A stretch of 64,000 bases of DNA from NCBI GenBank assembly GCA_036337015.1, contig JAYZEZ010000007.1, positions 1 through 64,000 of the forward strand. Direction: 5' to 3'. This document shows, piece by piece, positions 1 through 8,679 of the stretch (positions within the stretch are counted from its first letter, which is position 1; each line of letters opens with the position of its first letter). Under the pieces are notes generated by a model. The model searched no databases, had not been told where the DNA came from, and worked only from the letters and a program-made list of their open reading frames with translations. Source of the stretch: Casp-alpha2 sp036337015. Lineage in GTDB: Bacteria > Pseudomonadota > Alphaproteobacteria > Rhodospirillales > Casp-alpha2. The translations under genes were made by a program, and so were the position numbers.

Positions 1-2
1 GG

Positions 3-1436
3 GAACTGGGACAACTTCAAGATGCCATGAATTCCCTACAAAGGGCCATCGCTCTACAACCGGATTTGGCAAGTGCCCATGTCAACTTAGGAAACGTACT
101 AAAAGATATGGGGCAAGCCGAATCAGCCGTTAAAAGTTTTCTTAGGGCTATTGAAATCAATCCTAGCAACCCCCTTACATACGAAAATTTAGGACTGGCA
201 TTTACACAAAGTGGTGATCTGAAAAAAGCGGTTGAAAGTCATAAAAAAGCAGTCTCCCTAGCTCCAGAAGATCCTCATCAGCATTGTTCACTAGGCATCG
301 CATTACATAAAATTGAACAATTCAATGACGCTTTGATCAACTATGATATAGCAATAGATCTTAACCCTGGATACCAGGAAGCATATAACAATCGAGCTGC
401 AACACTCCAAGAGTTAGGGCATGTAGACGAAGCTATTAGTGACTACAAAAAAGCAATAAGTCTTAAACCTGATTACTCTGAAGCCCATAACAATTTAAGC
501 CAATTACTCCTCCTCAATGGAGACTACCCAAACGGTTGGGAAGAAAATAATTGGCGCTGGAAGGTAACCGATTTCACATCTCCGCCACGTATATACAAAA
601 AACCACAATGGAAGGGCGAAATGATCAGTGGCAAACGCTTACTAGTTTGGTCTGAACTAGGTATCGGAGATGAGGTTGCCAATGCTGGTATGATAGCTGA
701 ATTGATAGATAAAAGAATCGACGTTATCTGGGAGAGTGACGCTCGACTTACAAATATTTTTTCTCGTTCATTCCCTAATATCACTTGCATTGCTAAAGGT
801 GATAAATCACAAGATTTTGATCTCCATATACCTGCAGGTGGGCTTGGCCAAATATTGCGACCAACTTTAGATTCTTTTACTAAAGCAAAGCCGTATCTTG
901 TTTTCGATTTAGACACCAAAAATCAAATTAGAAATCGCTACCAAGCACAACATCCAGGACTACTGATTGGCCTAGCTTGGCAAAGCAATTCCCCTTCGGC
1001 TGGCCAAGAAAGCTCTGTTTCTCTTGCGCAGCTCAGCCCCATTCTTGAGACCGCAAATACAACCTTCGTTAATCTTCAATATGGTGATACTTCAGACCAG
1101 CGAGCAGCCTTTGCTAAAGAATTTGGAGAAAAAATCATTCATGATGATAGCATTGACCAAATGAAAGACCTTGATCTCTTTTCTGCTCAAGTAGCAGCTA
1201 TGGATCTTGTAATCTCAATTGATAATTCTACTGCCCATCTAGCCGGTGCATTGGGAATACCGACTTGGGTGCTTTTAAGGAAAATGCCATATTGGTTATG
1301 GGGACTTGATCGTGATGATGGTCTCTGGTGCCCCTCTGCACGTCTTTTTCGACAAAATACTGTTGGAGATTGGAAAGAAGTAGTAGAACGGGCAACGATT
1401 GCCTTGGTTGATATTACAAAACAAAAACAGAAATAA
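3..1436 (+). CDS. TPR protein with C-terminal GT9-like glycosyltransferase domain (5' partial)
   Basis: The reading frame is open from base 3 and already encodes a TPR motif before the first ATG at 27, so the true start lies upstream of the window. About four to five TPR units (AHVNLG, AYNNRA, AHNNL) fill the first ~165 residues. The rest resembles the Rossmann-like domain of ADP-heptose/GT9-type transferases found behind TPRs: GKRLLVWSELGIGDEV, then near the end DNSTAHLAGALGIPTWVLL, the usual nucleotide-sugar binding loop. Its stop abuts the stop of the convergent methyltransferase gene with no spacer. Such proteins are often linked to flagellin or surface glycan transfer; that role here is inferred from the neighbours. 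Confidence 0.8.
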   Translation, partial: ELGQLQDAMNSLQRAIALQPDLASAHVNLGNVLKDMGQAESAVKSFLRAIEINPSNPLTYENLGLAFTQSGDLKKAVESHKKAVSLAPEDPHQHCSLGIALHKIEQFNDALINYDIAIDLNPGYQEAYNNRAATLQELGHVDEAISDYKKAISLKPDYSEAHNNLSQLLLLNGDYPNGWEENNWRWKVTDFTSPPRIYKKPQWKGEMISGKRLLVWSELGIGDEVANAGMIAELIDKRIDVIWESDARLTNIFSRSFPNITCIAKGDKSQDFDLHIPAGGLGQILRPTLDSFTKAKPYLVFDLDTKNQIRNRYQAQHPGLLIGLAWQSNSPSAGQESSVSLAQLSPILETANTTFVNLQYGDTSDQRAAFAKEFGEKIIHDDSIDQMKDLDLFSAQVAAMDLVISIDNSTAHLAGALGIPTWVLLRKMPYWLWGLDRDDGLWCPSARLFRQNTVGDWKEVVERATIALVDITKQKQK

Positions 1437-2126
1437 TTATTTTTTCAATAATAAAATTTGGCCATCATCGAATTGAGAATCTTTGATACGCGTCAGATTG
1501 GCTGATACTAGATCAAACCCAGAAACTCCTTGTTGTGAAAAGATATCAACTAAGCCGCCAAAACCATTGATAATTTCTTTTCCGTAACGTTGTTGGTCAT
1601 CTCTAAAAAAAGCTTGCACACTAATCAAATGGCCACCATCACGTAAAAGCAAACGCATGTTATCCAATGCTTGATAAAAATGATCCAGGATATACCAATA
1701 TGCTTGATTCATAACTACAACATCAACATCCTGCCAATTAGAAGGCCTTGAAAAATCTCTTATATCGCCTTGAATAAATTCACAATCAGGATATTGAATC
1801 GATGCTTTTCGAATGGCAGTCTGGCTAATATCCAGTCCCACTGCACGTTTAACTAGAGGAAGTCTAAAAATTTTTTCTGTCACTACACCAAGGCCACAAC
1901 CAACTTCTAGAACGGATACAGAAGTTAATTCCTCAAGAGTTTTCAAGAGATGCTCACGAGAACAGGCATAATAAGAAGCTTTATCACTTTCGTTTCCTAA
2001 TTGCCCCCAAGGGTCAATTTCAGTTTTATATAGCTCCTCAAAATCACCTATAAACTCAAGATTTCCAGAAGAATCTTCGCGCATAATTAGTTCACTAGAC
2101 GTTTTATTTCTATTAGACATTTTCAT
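1437..2126 (-). CDS. Class I SAM-dependent methyltransferase
   Basis: This 229-residue protein has a clear class I methyltransferase core: SAM-binding motif I VLEVGCGLGVVTEKIF at about residues 70-85, acidic motif II (GLDIS) and motif III with QGDIRDF. It resembles small-molecule methyltransferases of the Methyltransf_11/25 type; the acceptor cannot be told from sequence. It is the last gene of a three-gene minus-strand operon and its start overlaps the end of the upstream fusion gene by 14 bases, which suggests translational coupling. With the aminotransferase and radical SAM genes it probably tailors a sugar, lipid or peptide. Confidence 0.8.
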   Translation of the reverse strand: MKMSNRNKTSSELIMREDSSGNLEFIGDFEELYKTEIDPWGQLGNESDKASYYACSREHLLKTLEELTSVSVLEVGCGLGVVTEKIFRLPLVKRAVGLDISQTAIRKASIQYPDCEFIQGDIRDFSRPSNWQDVDVVVMNQAYWYILDHFYQALDNMRLLLRDGGHLISVQAFFRDDQQRYGKEIINGFGGLVDIFSQQGVSGFDLVSANLTRIKDSQFDDGQILLLKK

Positions 2127-4470
2127 CTTTTGTATTCGCCAAGACGTATTCTATTCCTTCACACAATATACAGGCTGCTTCGTTTACATCCTCCTCACTA
2201 TGAGCAGTAGACAAGAATAAAACCCCATTTGTAGGCAAATGTAATCCCCGGAATCTACAATAGCGTTGGAATTTTTCTTGATCTTCAAACCAGGATTCTG
2301 CTTCATCACGATCGCGACGACATCTCACTTCCTTATCAGAAAAAACAATACGGCTCATAGATTCCAGGCCAATCATTTGAGCTGGAAGTGATTTTTCAAC
2401 GCAATAATCATTAACGGTCCGTCGCAACTTTTTCCCTAAATGATTCAAACTCTTATAAAGTTCAACCCCTGCAGCATTAACATGCTTTAAAACAGCAAAT
2501 CCCGACGCCAGAGCTAAAGGGTTTGCAGAGAAAGTGCCGCCCATAAATACCGGGAGAGTTTCTCCTTGTCCATATCGAACAGTAAGTTCAATTTCATCAG
2601 AAACACCTATGGCACCAATGGCTAGCCCTCCGCCTATAATTTTACCATAAGTTGAAATATCAGGTTCTATACCAAAATATCCAGCCCCCCCAGACTTGCA
2701 TAGTCGCAAGCCAGTAATGATCTCATCAAATCCTAAAAGGATACCCTGCTTACTCGTTTTCTCTCGAATTTTTTTTAAGAACGGGCCAACTGTATCCAAT
2801 GGTATTGCTCCTTGAGCCGGTTCTACAAAAATCATCGCTAATTCGTTGGCATGTTGATCAATTAATTCAAAAGCATATTCTGAATTGTAAGGCAGCATCA
2901 AAATATTCTCATTCACTGGCCATAAAAGGCCACTTGATAAAGGCTTTAGATCTGGCTCTTTGCTAGAAGAAAGATAATCCTCACCAACGAGCGTGCCATC
3001 CTGACCACCATGCCAACCACCAGCAAAAAGAGCAATTTTACGTTTTCCTGTATGTGCTCTAGCAATTCGCAAAGCACGCATCGTGGCCTCTGACCCACTG
3101 TTGCAAAGTGCAAAGGCTGAATGATGAGGAAAAATATCATTCAGTGCTTCCCCAAATTCATTGGCTAAGAAAGTTGGTCGTATATAAGCGACACCACAAC
3201 CAGCCTGCTTTTTAATAGCACCAACGATGTCTTGGTGGGCATGACCTAATAGCGCTGAACCTGCAGCCATGCCTAAATCTAAAAGTTTATTGCCATCAAA
3301 ATCCGTCATGTAGGCACCACTTGCTCCTGATATATAAAGTGAATCAACATCACAAGATGCGTAACCTTCATTCAGTAATCCTTTATAAAATTTTTGTGAT
3401 ATTCTTTGAGCAGTACGTTGATTTCTAGCCTCAAGGACCGTATCCACATCAGTTGTATTTTTGGAATTCTGGAATGATTTTTTATTCGATGTTTTGCAGG
3501 CCACAACCAAAATATTCCCAGCCATACGGTTCTCGATAAGATAGCCTTCCAAAAGTTCTACAAAATTTGGATCCTCTAGCACTTCGGCGATAAATCCGCC
3601 AAAATTAGATGGATTTATTTTTTTCTGCTTTAATAACTTCTGAACATAACTAATGTCTAGTGAGGCATTAAGTGTATGTGACTGTGCTAAATCAAAACCA
3701 TTACGCTTTAGAAGTAATTTGATATTATACTCGTTCATAAGGTTAACATGACCAGGAGGAAGAACCTGTGTATGTTTTTCCTGTGCTATCAACCATTCAA
3801 AACTTCGGGTATTTGGCGTTGAAAAAACGAAAATTCCATCATCAGCTAGTAATTTTTCCACCACAAGCAACATCTTGTTTTGATCAACGATATGTTCAAT
3901 CGTATCCCACATAGTAATGATATCGTAACCACCTGCATCAACTAGATTACTGATATCATCATTTATTACGCGCACATCTGGATAGCGCTGACGCAAAGCA
4001 TCACAAGCCTCAGGACTAAGGTCGCAGCAAGTTATATCAAGAGGACTTTTCCCCATATGAAGAGCAGCAACAAAAACTCCAATAGCAGACCCTATATCTA
4101 GTAATCGGCCATGAGGCTTAAGGGCATGAATAAGATCAACGCGCGGACCAAATAATTGTACACGACTATCAAATGACTCAAGAAAAAACTCATTCTCAAA
4201 TGATTTCATTTCAGAATTGTAATAGGCTTTTAATTGATCATTGTTTGGATAAGGATTACAGAACAAAAGCCCGCACTCAACACAGCGAGACATATCAAAT
4301 CCAAAAGCCCGTGTATAATCTTCTATATTTTTAGTCTCGCAAATCGGACAATTGTCTAATTTTGGACTTTCATTTTTGATTTTTTTTATATCTCGGGCAG
4401 TTTTCTCCATCATTTCAAAGAGAAATTTTTGTTTCTTTTCAGTATGTATTTGATCGAAGGTCAGGCTCAT
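2113..4470 (-). CDS. Fusion: zinc-ribbon methyltransferase + class III (GSA-like) aminotransferase
   Basis: This 785-residue protein holds two enzymes. Residues ~40-70 carry a CPIC...CVEC zinc-ribbon pair as seen in sugar C-methyltransferase-like proteins. A SAM-binding domain follows (LLDIGSAIGVFVAALH) with a DTIEHI segment. From about residue 340 the protein resembles glutamate-1-semialdehyde aminomutase and other PLP class III aminotransferases: NSGSEATMRALRIAR for the phosphate cup, GFDEIITGLR for the pyridine-ring aspartate, and STYGKIIGGG for the Schiff-base lysine. GSA family proteins are usually ~430 residues, so the second half is complete. It lies 24 bases after the radical SAM gene. 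A product that is both aminated and methylated is likely; the substrate is unknown. Confidence 0.85.
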   Translation of the reverse strand: MSLTFDQIHTEKKQKFLFEMMEKTARDIKKIKNESPKLDNCPICETKNIEDYTRAFGFDMSRCVECGLLFCNPYPNNDQLKAYYNSEMKSFENEFFLESFDSRVQLFGPRVDLIHALKPHGRLLDIGSAIGVFVAALHMGKSPLDITCCDLSPEACDALRQRYPDVRVINDDISNLVDAGGYDIITMWDTIEHIVDQNKMLLVVEKLLADDGIFVFSTPNTRSFEWLIAQEKHTQVLPPGHVNLMNEYNIKLLLKRNGFDLAQSHTLNASLDISYVQKLLKQKKINPSNFGGFIAEVLEDPNFVELLEGYLIENRMAGNILVVACKTSNKKSFQNSKNTTDVDTVLEARNQRTAQRISQKFYKGLLNEGYASCDVDSLYISGASGAYMTDFDGNKLLDLGMAAGSALLGHAHQDIVGAIKKQAGCGVAYIRPTFLANEFGEALNDIFPHHSAFALCNSGSEATMRALRIARAHTGKRKIALFAGGWHGGQDGTLVGEDYLSSSKEPDLKPLSSGLLWPVNENILMLPYNSEYAFELIDQHANELAMIFVEPAQGAIPLDTVGPFLKKIREKTSKQGILLGFDEIITGLRLCKSGGAGYFGIEPDISTYGKIIGGGLAIGAIGVSDEIELTVRYGQGETLPVFMGGTFSANPLALASGFAVLKHVNAAGVELYKSLNHLGKKLRRTVNDYCVEKSLPAQMIGLESMSRIVFSDKEVRCRRDRDEAESWFEDQEKFQRYCRFRGLHLPTNGVLFLSTAHSEEDVNEAACILCEGIEYVLANTKDENV

Positions 4471-4494
4471 AAAACTAAAGTCTTTGACTTTCTC

Positions 4495-5583
4495 CTAAAC
4501 CTTATTACTACCTATTTCTCTAGAGCCTTCACGCTTGCCTGAAGCAGGTGGTCTATAATCCATTCCTTTTCCAGAAACGATGCTATTCTCGTCATCAACT
4601 TGATTGGTAGTTACCATGGACGAGAGAAAACTATCCATTCCCCCATTAGCAGATGCAATATTTGCATTAATGCTCATCACTGCTGCCTGGCTTTCAGTCA
4701 CATTTTCATCCTGTGGCTGGTAATCACGTCCTTGTTTCCAGGCAATCACATGATTATAACCGTGCAAGGTTCCATCAGCATTACATTCGCTACAAGGCAA
4801 CTTACATCTTTTTCCCTCACCCAAAGGATTGCGATATTTCTGCATCAATGATGAATGCCAAATGTCAACAAGACTATTATCGTGCACATTCCCAAACTTA
4901 ACTTTTTTGTTCCAATCCTGAACACACAGCAACGCATCTCCGTTCCAGTCAATGACCATACTGTAATGAGGGTAGAAGCAAGGTTTTGTTTTATCAACTT
5001 TCGCCTGATTACCTGTATGAATTGTTCCTGCACGATTGGTTAGTTTAAGACCAAATTCATCCTCCTTAGAATGCCAACGATCGCGTAAAATATAATAATC
5101 ATCATCAACACCAGCTTCATAAAATATTTTTTTAAAGTGGTCAATTTGATGCGGTCCATCATACATACTGACAACTAGAAGGTTAACACTAGCGGCATAG
5201 AACTCCTTAACAAGTTTGCTGGTTAAACGATCACCGTTAGTGACAATTTCAAGTCTAGTTTTAGGATCAAATGCTCGACAAAGATTAATTAGGTCAGGGT
5301 GTAGTAAGGGTTCACCATATCCACAAAAAACTACGCCTCCCTGATAGTTTATAAACTTTAATTCATCTGCTATTCGTCGAATCATTTTGTTCGACGCATG
5401 TAGATTCTGATTAGGATAAAAATCTGGATCAATTCTAGGGCAAAACGAACAGACCCTATTACATAACTCTGTAAGATTAATATCTATCCAGCTAAACAAA
5501 GGCGAGTCACCTATCATTTGCACATCGTCTATAAAGCTAGATTTTCTACGAAGATTCTTAAGAGTAGCTTCTGTCATAGTCAT
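4495..5583 (-). CDS. Radical SAM protein with SPASM domain
   Basis: This 362-residue protein starts with ATG; an in-frame ATG two codons downstream is also possible. The radical SAM cluster motif is CNRVCSFC (CxxxCxxC) at about residue 41, followed by GGVVFCGYGEPLLHP, the glycine-rich SAM-binding strand. The C-terminal half has SPASM-type cysteines (CFYPHYSM, LLCVQDW, CKLPCSEC) that would bind extra iron-sulfur clusters. The last ~70 residues are low complexity. Radical SAM-SPASM enzymes modify peptides or small molecules; family members with this layout also occur in glycan and lipid tailoring clusters. It is the first gene of the operon and lies ~60 bases from a strong sigma-54 promoter match. 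Confidence 0.85.
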   Translation of the reverse strand: MTMTEATLKNLRRKSSFIDDVQMIGDSPLFSWIDINLTELCNRVCSFCPRIDPDFYPNQNLHASNKMIRRIADELKFINYQGGVVFCGYGEPLLHPDLINLCRAFDPKTRLEIVTNGDRLTSKLVKEFYAASVNLLVVSMYDGPHQIDHFKKIFYEAGVDDDYYILRDRWHSKEDEFGLKLTNRAGTIHTGNQAKVDKTKPCFYPHYSMVIDWNGDALLCVQDWNKKVKFGNVHDNSLVDIWHSSLMQKYRNPLGEGKRCKLPCSECNADGTLHGYNHVIAWKQGRDYQPQDENVTESQAAVMSINANIASANGGMDSFLSSMVTTNQVDDENSIVSGKGMDYRPPASGKREGSREIGSNKV

Positions 5584-5644
5584 AATTGCTACCTCTCACT
5601 ATTGATCAGTATTGGATGAATTCTTTTGCGTCATAACTATTACC

Positions 5645-5660
5645 AGCAACATTCATGCCA
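5645..5660 (-). promoter_or_regulatory. Sigma-54 promoter for the radical SAM operon
   Basis: Read on the minus strand this is TGGCATGAATGTTGCT. The RpoN consensus is TGGCACG(R)NNNTTGCW, so only the sixth base differs; the GG and GC dinucleotides are separated by the required 10 bases. The predicted transcript would begin near 5635 and leave a ~50-base leader before the radical SAM start codon. It faces away from the flagellar sigma-54 promoter at 5900. Confidence 0.65.
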
Positions 5661-5777
5661 GATATTGAATACTTTAACATAGCACAAAATTTACCTTTTT
5701 CCCTACATATACCGCCCTTCAGACGCATATTATTTTTACACAACAAATTATTAAATCATCATTAATAGGTTTGTAAT

Positions 5778-5814
5778 GCAAAAATTGCCTATTTCAACTG
5801 GTCAAAAATTGCCG
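5778..5814. promoter_or_regulatory. Two ftr-like activator sites (candidate FlbD binding)
   Basis: GCAAAAATTGC at 5778-5788 is a perfect inverted repeat with a 3-base centre. A second copy, CAAAAATTGCCG, lies at 5803-5814, with centres 24 bases apart. They sit roughly 120-150 bases from both sigma-54 promoters in this divergent region, a typical place for an enhancer. The same palindrome (GGCAATTTTTGCC) occurs before fliF. The layout resembles Caulobacter ftr elements bound by FlbD as I remember them; binding here is inferred. Confidence 0.5.
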
Positions 5815-5899
5815 ACATCACAGATTTTTTGCAAATTCATACAACGAATCACATGAAATTATTATTATATTTCAAAAGCTTATAGAAACTCAGAAAAAC

Positions 5900-5915
5900 T
5901 GGCCCGCCATTTGCT
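5900..5915 (+). promoter_or_regulatory. Sigma-54 promoter for fliK-flgD-flgE
   Basis: TGGCCCGCCATTTGCT matches the RpoN consensus with GG at 5901-5902, GC at 5913-5914 and 10 bases between. Mismatches are the fifth base and the degenerate purine position. It lies ~43 bases before the fliK ATG. Class III hook genes of alphaproteobacteria are commonly RpoN/FlbD dependent. Apart from this element, its minus-strand partner and the two palindromes, the 374-base region 5584-5957 shows no gene. Confidence 0.65.
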
Positions 5916-5957
5916 GGTATGTGATCGTAATAAAGCACATTTGGAGAAACCGAAATC

Positions 5958-7865
5958 ATGTCAGACTTATTTATAAAAACAAGCACAGTAAGTGAAAAAA
6001 ACAACCAGTCCACTAATGGACAGAAAAAAATCTCAACGCTAGCAGGACTAGCCGGATCTTTCCAGGACTTAATACAAAAGGCTGGCGCTCGTATTGAGAA
6101 TGGTATTTCCGCACTCACGGGCCAATCCACTGTATTTGGTATTTCAGAAAGTGTCAGCACCACGCGTTCTGATAATGATTTCAATCATGATTATTCAAGC
6201 GAAAAACACGATTACGCCGATACACGTACTGACCGCAATGATCACAATGATGACCGTTCCGATTCTCAGCGCACAGATCGCAACAACACATCTAGCCGCG
6301 ACGATAGATTAAATGACGATCGCGATAGAGAACATAATTCAGGAAGCTCAGATAGCAACGACGACATTACAGAAAGTCATTCAGATGAGCAGGACATTTC
6401 TAGTGCACCAAATGACAACAACTCAGAAAACGACGATTCTGAAAACAATAATTCCACTGCCACAAATGAACAAAATTCGAATGCGTCAGATAATTCTAGA
6501 AACGAAGGCCAGAAAAGCGATGGGCAATCTGACTTAAATGCAGGTAAGGGTGGAGCAACAGATAATATCGCAAATACCGGAACTGTCGACAAAGTTATGG
6601 GAACAGTTCTTTCCGAAATGATGGCAGGCAATCAGACTGCAGGAGTGCAAGAAGCAACAGCAGCGCAAAGTCAAGCTATTAACGAAAAAAGCGGAATCTT
6701 ATCCATACAAAATATAGCAGCGGCATCGATTGGCACCCAAGAAGTTTCTTCAAAGTTAGGTATTGGTTCCGATGACAAAAACAGCATCGGGAACCTCAGC
6801 ACACAACTTTCTCAAAACAGCAACCAATCTAATGCACAAGCAAAAGTCGCAACTAACAATCAATTGGCTAATAGCAGCAACTCTGGACAAAACACTGTAC
6901 AAAGCAATATCGCAAATCAAGCTTCAGAACTAGCAAAGGCTATTGGAGATGGCAACAAAGCTCAGGTTAATGTCTCTGTTACTAATGAATCACAAAACTT
7001 GATGTCCCGTCCCAATGCTACACTTTTCAGCAGCACAAACACCGGGGCAGAAGCTTTTAATCAGTCCAATTCAGGTCAACAAGCTGGAAGCCAAACACAA
7101 AGTGGCACAAACCAAAATCTTCCAAACCAAGCACAAAACAATCAGGCATCTGGTGTTGCTAACGGCTTGGTTCAGTCACAAAACACTAACACGACATTGG
7201 GCAGCACCAATCGATCAGCAGCCGGCGAAGGCATAGCCCAAACAGGAAGCACTTCATCAAATCAACAAACTCAACAAACTCAAGCACTTAACACTTCAAC
7301 AAATGGTTTGGCTAGAGCTGGTGGCGGTGAAGGAATAAATCAATCAGGCAATATTGCTACTAACCAGCAAACACAGCAAGCACAAGCTCAGTCATCCGCT
7401 CAAAGAGCAAAAAACACAGAAAAGCCTGCAGCCACTGGCCGCAGCATGGTTGAACAGATTTCTGTAAAAGTAACGAAAGCGCTTGAAGCTGGCATAGATA
7501 AAATCAATATTCAACTGAGACCAGCCCACATGGGCCGTGTTGAAGTAAAGCTGGAGATGTCTCAAGACAACCGACTTAGTGCCATGGTTGTCGTAGATAA
7601 TCGCGAAACACTAGAAAATCTAAAGAATGATTCACGTGCCCTCCAACGTAGCTTATTGGAAGCCGGCCTCAATACAGATTCTGGGGACTTAAACTTTAGC
7701 CTTCGCGGAGAAGAGAATAATGAGCAAGAGAAAAATTCTAATTTTTCTCAACCGCTAACGGGCGATGAAGAGATTGCAGAATTGGAAGAAATGATAATTG
7801 AAGAAGCTATCATAGCATCTGATGGACGTGTGCTAACAAACGGTAGGATTGATGTCAGGGCCTAA
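5958..7865 (+). CDS. fliK: Flagellar hook-length control protein FliK
   Basis: This 635-residue protein has a long, low-complexity N-terminal part: an Asp/Asn/Ser/Arg-rich stretch at ~70-200 and Gln/Ser/Asn-rich imperfect repeats at ~330-500 (two copies of a GEGI...NQQTQQ unit). The conserved FliK C-terminal domain spans ~510-600, including INIQLRPAHMGRVEVKLEM and a following LxxLxxxLxxxG segment. FliK measures hook length during export and switches substrate specificity at FlhB. GGAG lies 11 bases before the ATG. It is first in an operon with flgD and flgE, which supports the call more than the poorly conserved N-terminus does. Confidence 0.88.
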   Translation: MSDLFIKTSTVSEKNNQSTNGQKKISTLAGLAGSFQDLIQKAGARIENGISALTGQSTVFGISESVSTTRSDNDFNHDYSSEKHDYADTRTDRNDHNDDRSDSQRTDRNNTSSRDDRLNDDRDREHNSGSSDSNDDITESHSDEQDISSAPNDNNSENDDSENNNSTATNEQNSNASDNSRNEGQKSDGQSDLNAGKGGATDNIANTGTVDKVMGTVLSEMMAGNQTAGVQEATAAQSQAINEKSGILSIQNIAAASIGTQEVSSKLGIGSDDKNSIGNLSTQLSQNSNQSNAQAKVATNNQLANSSNSGQNTVQSNIANQASELAKAIGDGNKAQVNVSVTNESQNLMSRPNATLFSSTNTGAEAFNQSNSGQQAGSQTQSGTNQNLPNQAQNNQASGVANGLVQSQNTNTTLGSTNRSAAGEGIAQTGSTSSNQQTQQTQALNTSTNGLARAGGGEGINQSGNIATNQQTQQAQAQSSAQRAKNTEKPAATGRSMVEQISVKVTKALEAGIDKINIQLRPAHMGRVEVKLEMSQDNRLSAMVVVDNRETLENLKNDSRALQRSLLEAGLNTDSGDLNFSLRGEENNEQEKNSNFSQPLTGDEEIAELEEMIIEEAIIASDGRVLTNGRIDVRA

Positions 7866-7902
7866 GCACCTAGACAACGATATTCGATAGGAGACGTAAA
7901 AT

Positions 7903-8589
7903 ATGGCTATAATTGGTGATTCTCTAGCTTCAGCATCTATTGCGGAGGGCTCTCAATCTGCAGCTGCAGCAGCAAAAAATGAAGAGGACCTAAACAAGTT
8001 TCTTAATTTACTTGTTACACAACTTAAAAACCAGGACCCCTTAGACCCAATGGATGCCACAGAGTTTACCTCCCAGCTCGTCCAATTCGCTAGTGTTGAA
8101 CAACAAATTTTTGCCAACTCAAACCTAGAGAAACTAGTAAATCTAGAAGAAACTAGCCAAGTTTCAACTTTGGTAGATTTTATTGGCAACACAGTGGAAG
8201 CCGAAGCTCGAACATTACCGCTAGAAAACGCAAGTGCTACATTTACTTATGAAATTCCAGCAGGAACTGCTCAAGCCACTATATCCATTACAGATAGTGA
8301 TGGGCTTACATCTTATACTGGTGAAGGCGACCCAACATCTGGGCAACACACATTTAAATGGGATGGCAAAAGCACACAAGGCAACCAGCTTCCTGATGGA
8401 GATTATACCGTTTCAGTAAATGCACTAGATGCTAGCGGGAACTTAATGCCCGTGACTTACACAATTTTCGGACGAGTAACTGGTGCCGGAGTTGATGAAG
8501 GACAGTCAAATCTATTTATGGGCGATAAAATATCAATACCGCACGACAAAATAAAATCAGTAAAAGAAACTAAAGTTACGGCACCCTAA
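7903..8589 (+). CDS. flgD: Flagellar hook assembly (capping) protein FlgD
   Basis: This 228-residue protein begins with the typical FlgD N-terminal motif: FLNLLVTQLKNQDPLDPMD at about residues 33-51, then EFTSQLVQFASVEQ. The C-terminal half has the FlgD Ig-like and Tudor-like domains (FKWDGKSTQGNQLPDGDYTV). FlgD caps the growing hook and is discarded when the hook is finished. GGAG lies about 10 bases before the ATG. It is 37 bases after fliK and 90 bases before flgE, with two hairpins in the latter gap. Confidence 0.93.
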   Translation: MAIIGDSLASASIAEGSQSAAAAAKNEEDLNKFLNLLVTQLKNQDPLDPMDATEFTSQLVQFASVEQQIFANSNLEKLVNLEETSQVSTLVDFIGNTVEAEARTLPLENASATFTYEIPAGTAQATISITDSDGLTSYTGEGDPTSGQHTFKWDGKSTQGNQLPDGDYTVSVNALDASGNLMPVTYTIFGRVTGAGVDEGQSNLFMGDKISIPHDKIKSVKETKVTAP

Positions 8590-8603
8590 GAAATTTAAAT
8601 AAA

Positions 8604-8657
8604 AAAGACCTTATGGTCTTTATGAATGGAATAAATATTAAAGACCGATCTTCGGTC
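8604..8657 (+). other. Two hairpins between flgD and flgE
   Basis: AAAGACC-TTAT-GGTCTTT (8604-8621) and GACCGA-TCT-TCGGTC (8643-8657) are perfect inverted repeats of 7 and 6 base pairs. Neither is followed by a T-run, so they look like mRNA-processing or attenuating structures rather than full terminators. They could let the hook protein be made at a level different from FliK and FlgD. Confidence 0.4.
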
Positions 8658-8679
8658 AAATGAGTTAAGGAGAAATAAA

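Noticed and set aside
524..919. Minus-strand ORF of 131 codons inside the first gene
   Set aside because: It is a shadow of the TPR glycosyltransferase frame, with no motif or ribosome binding site.
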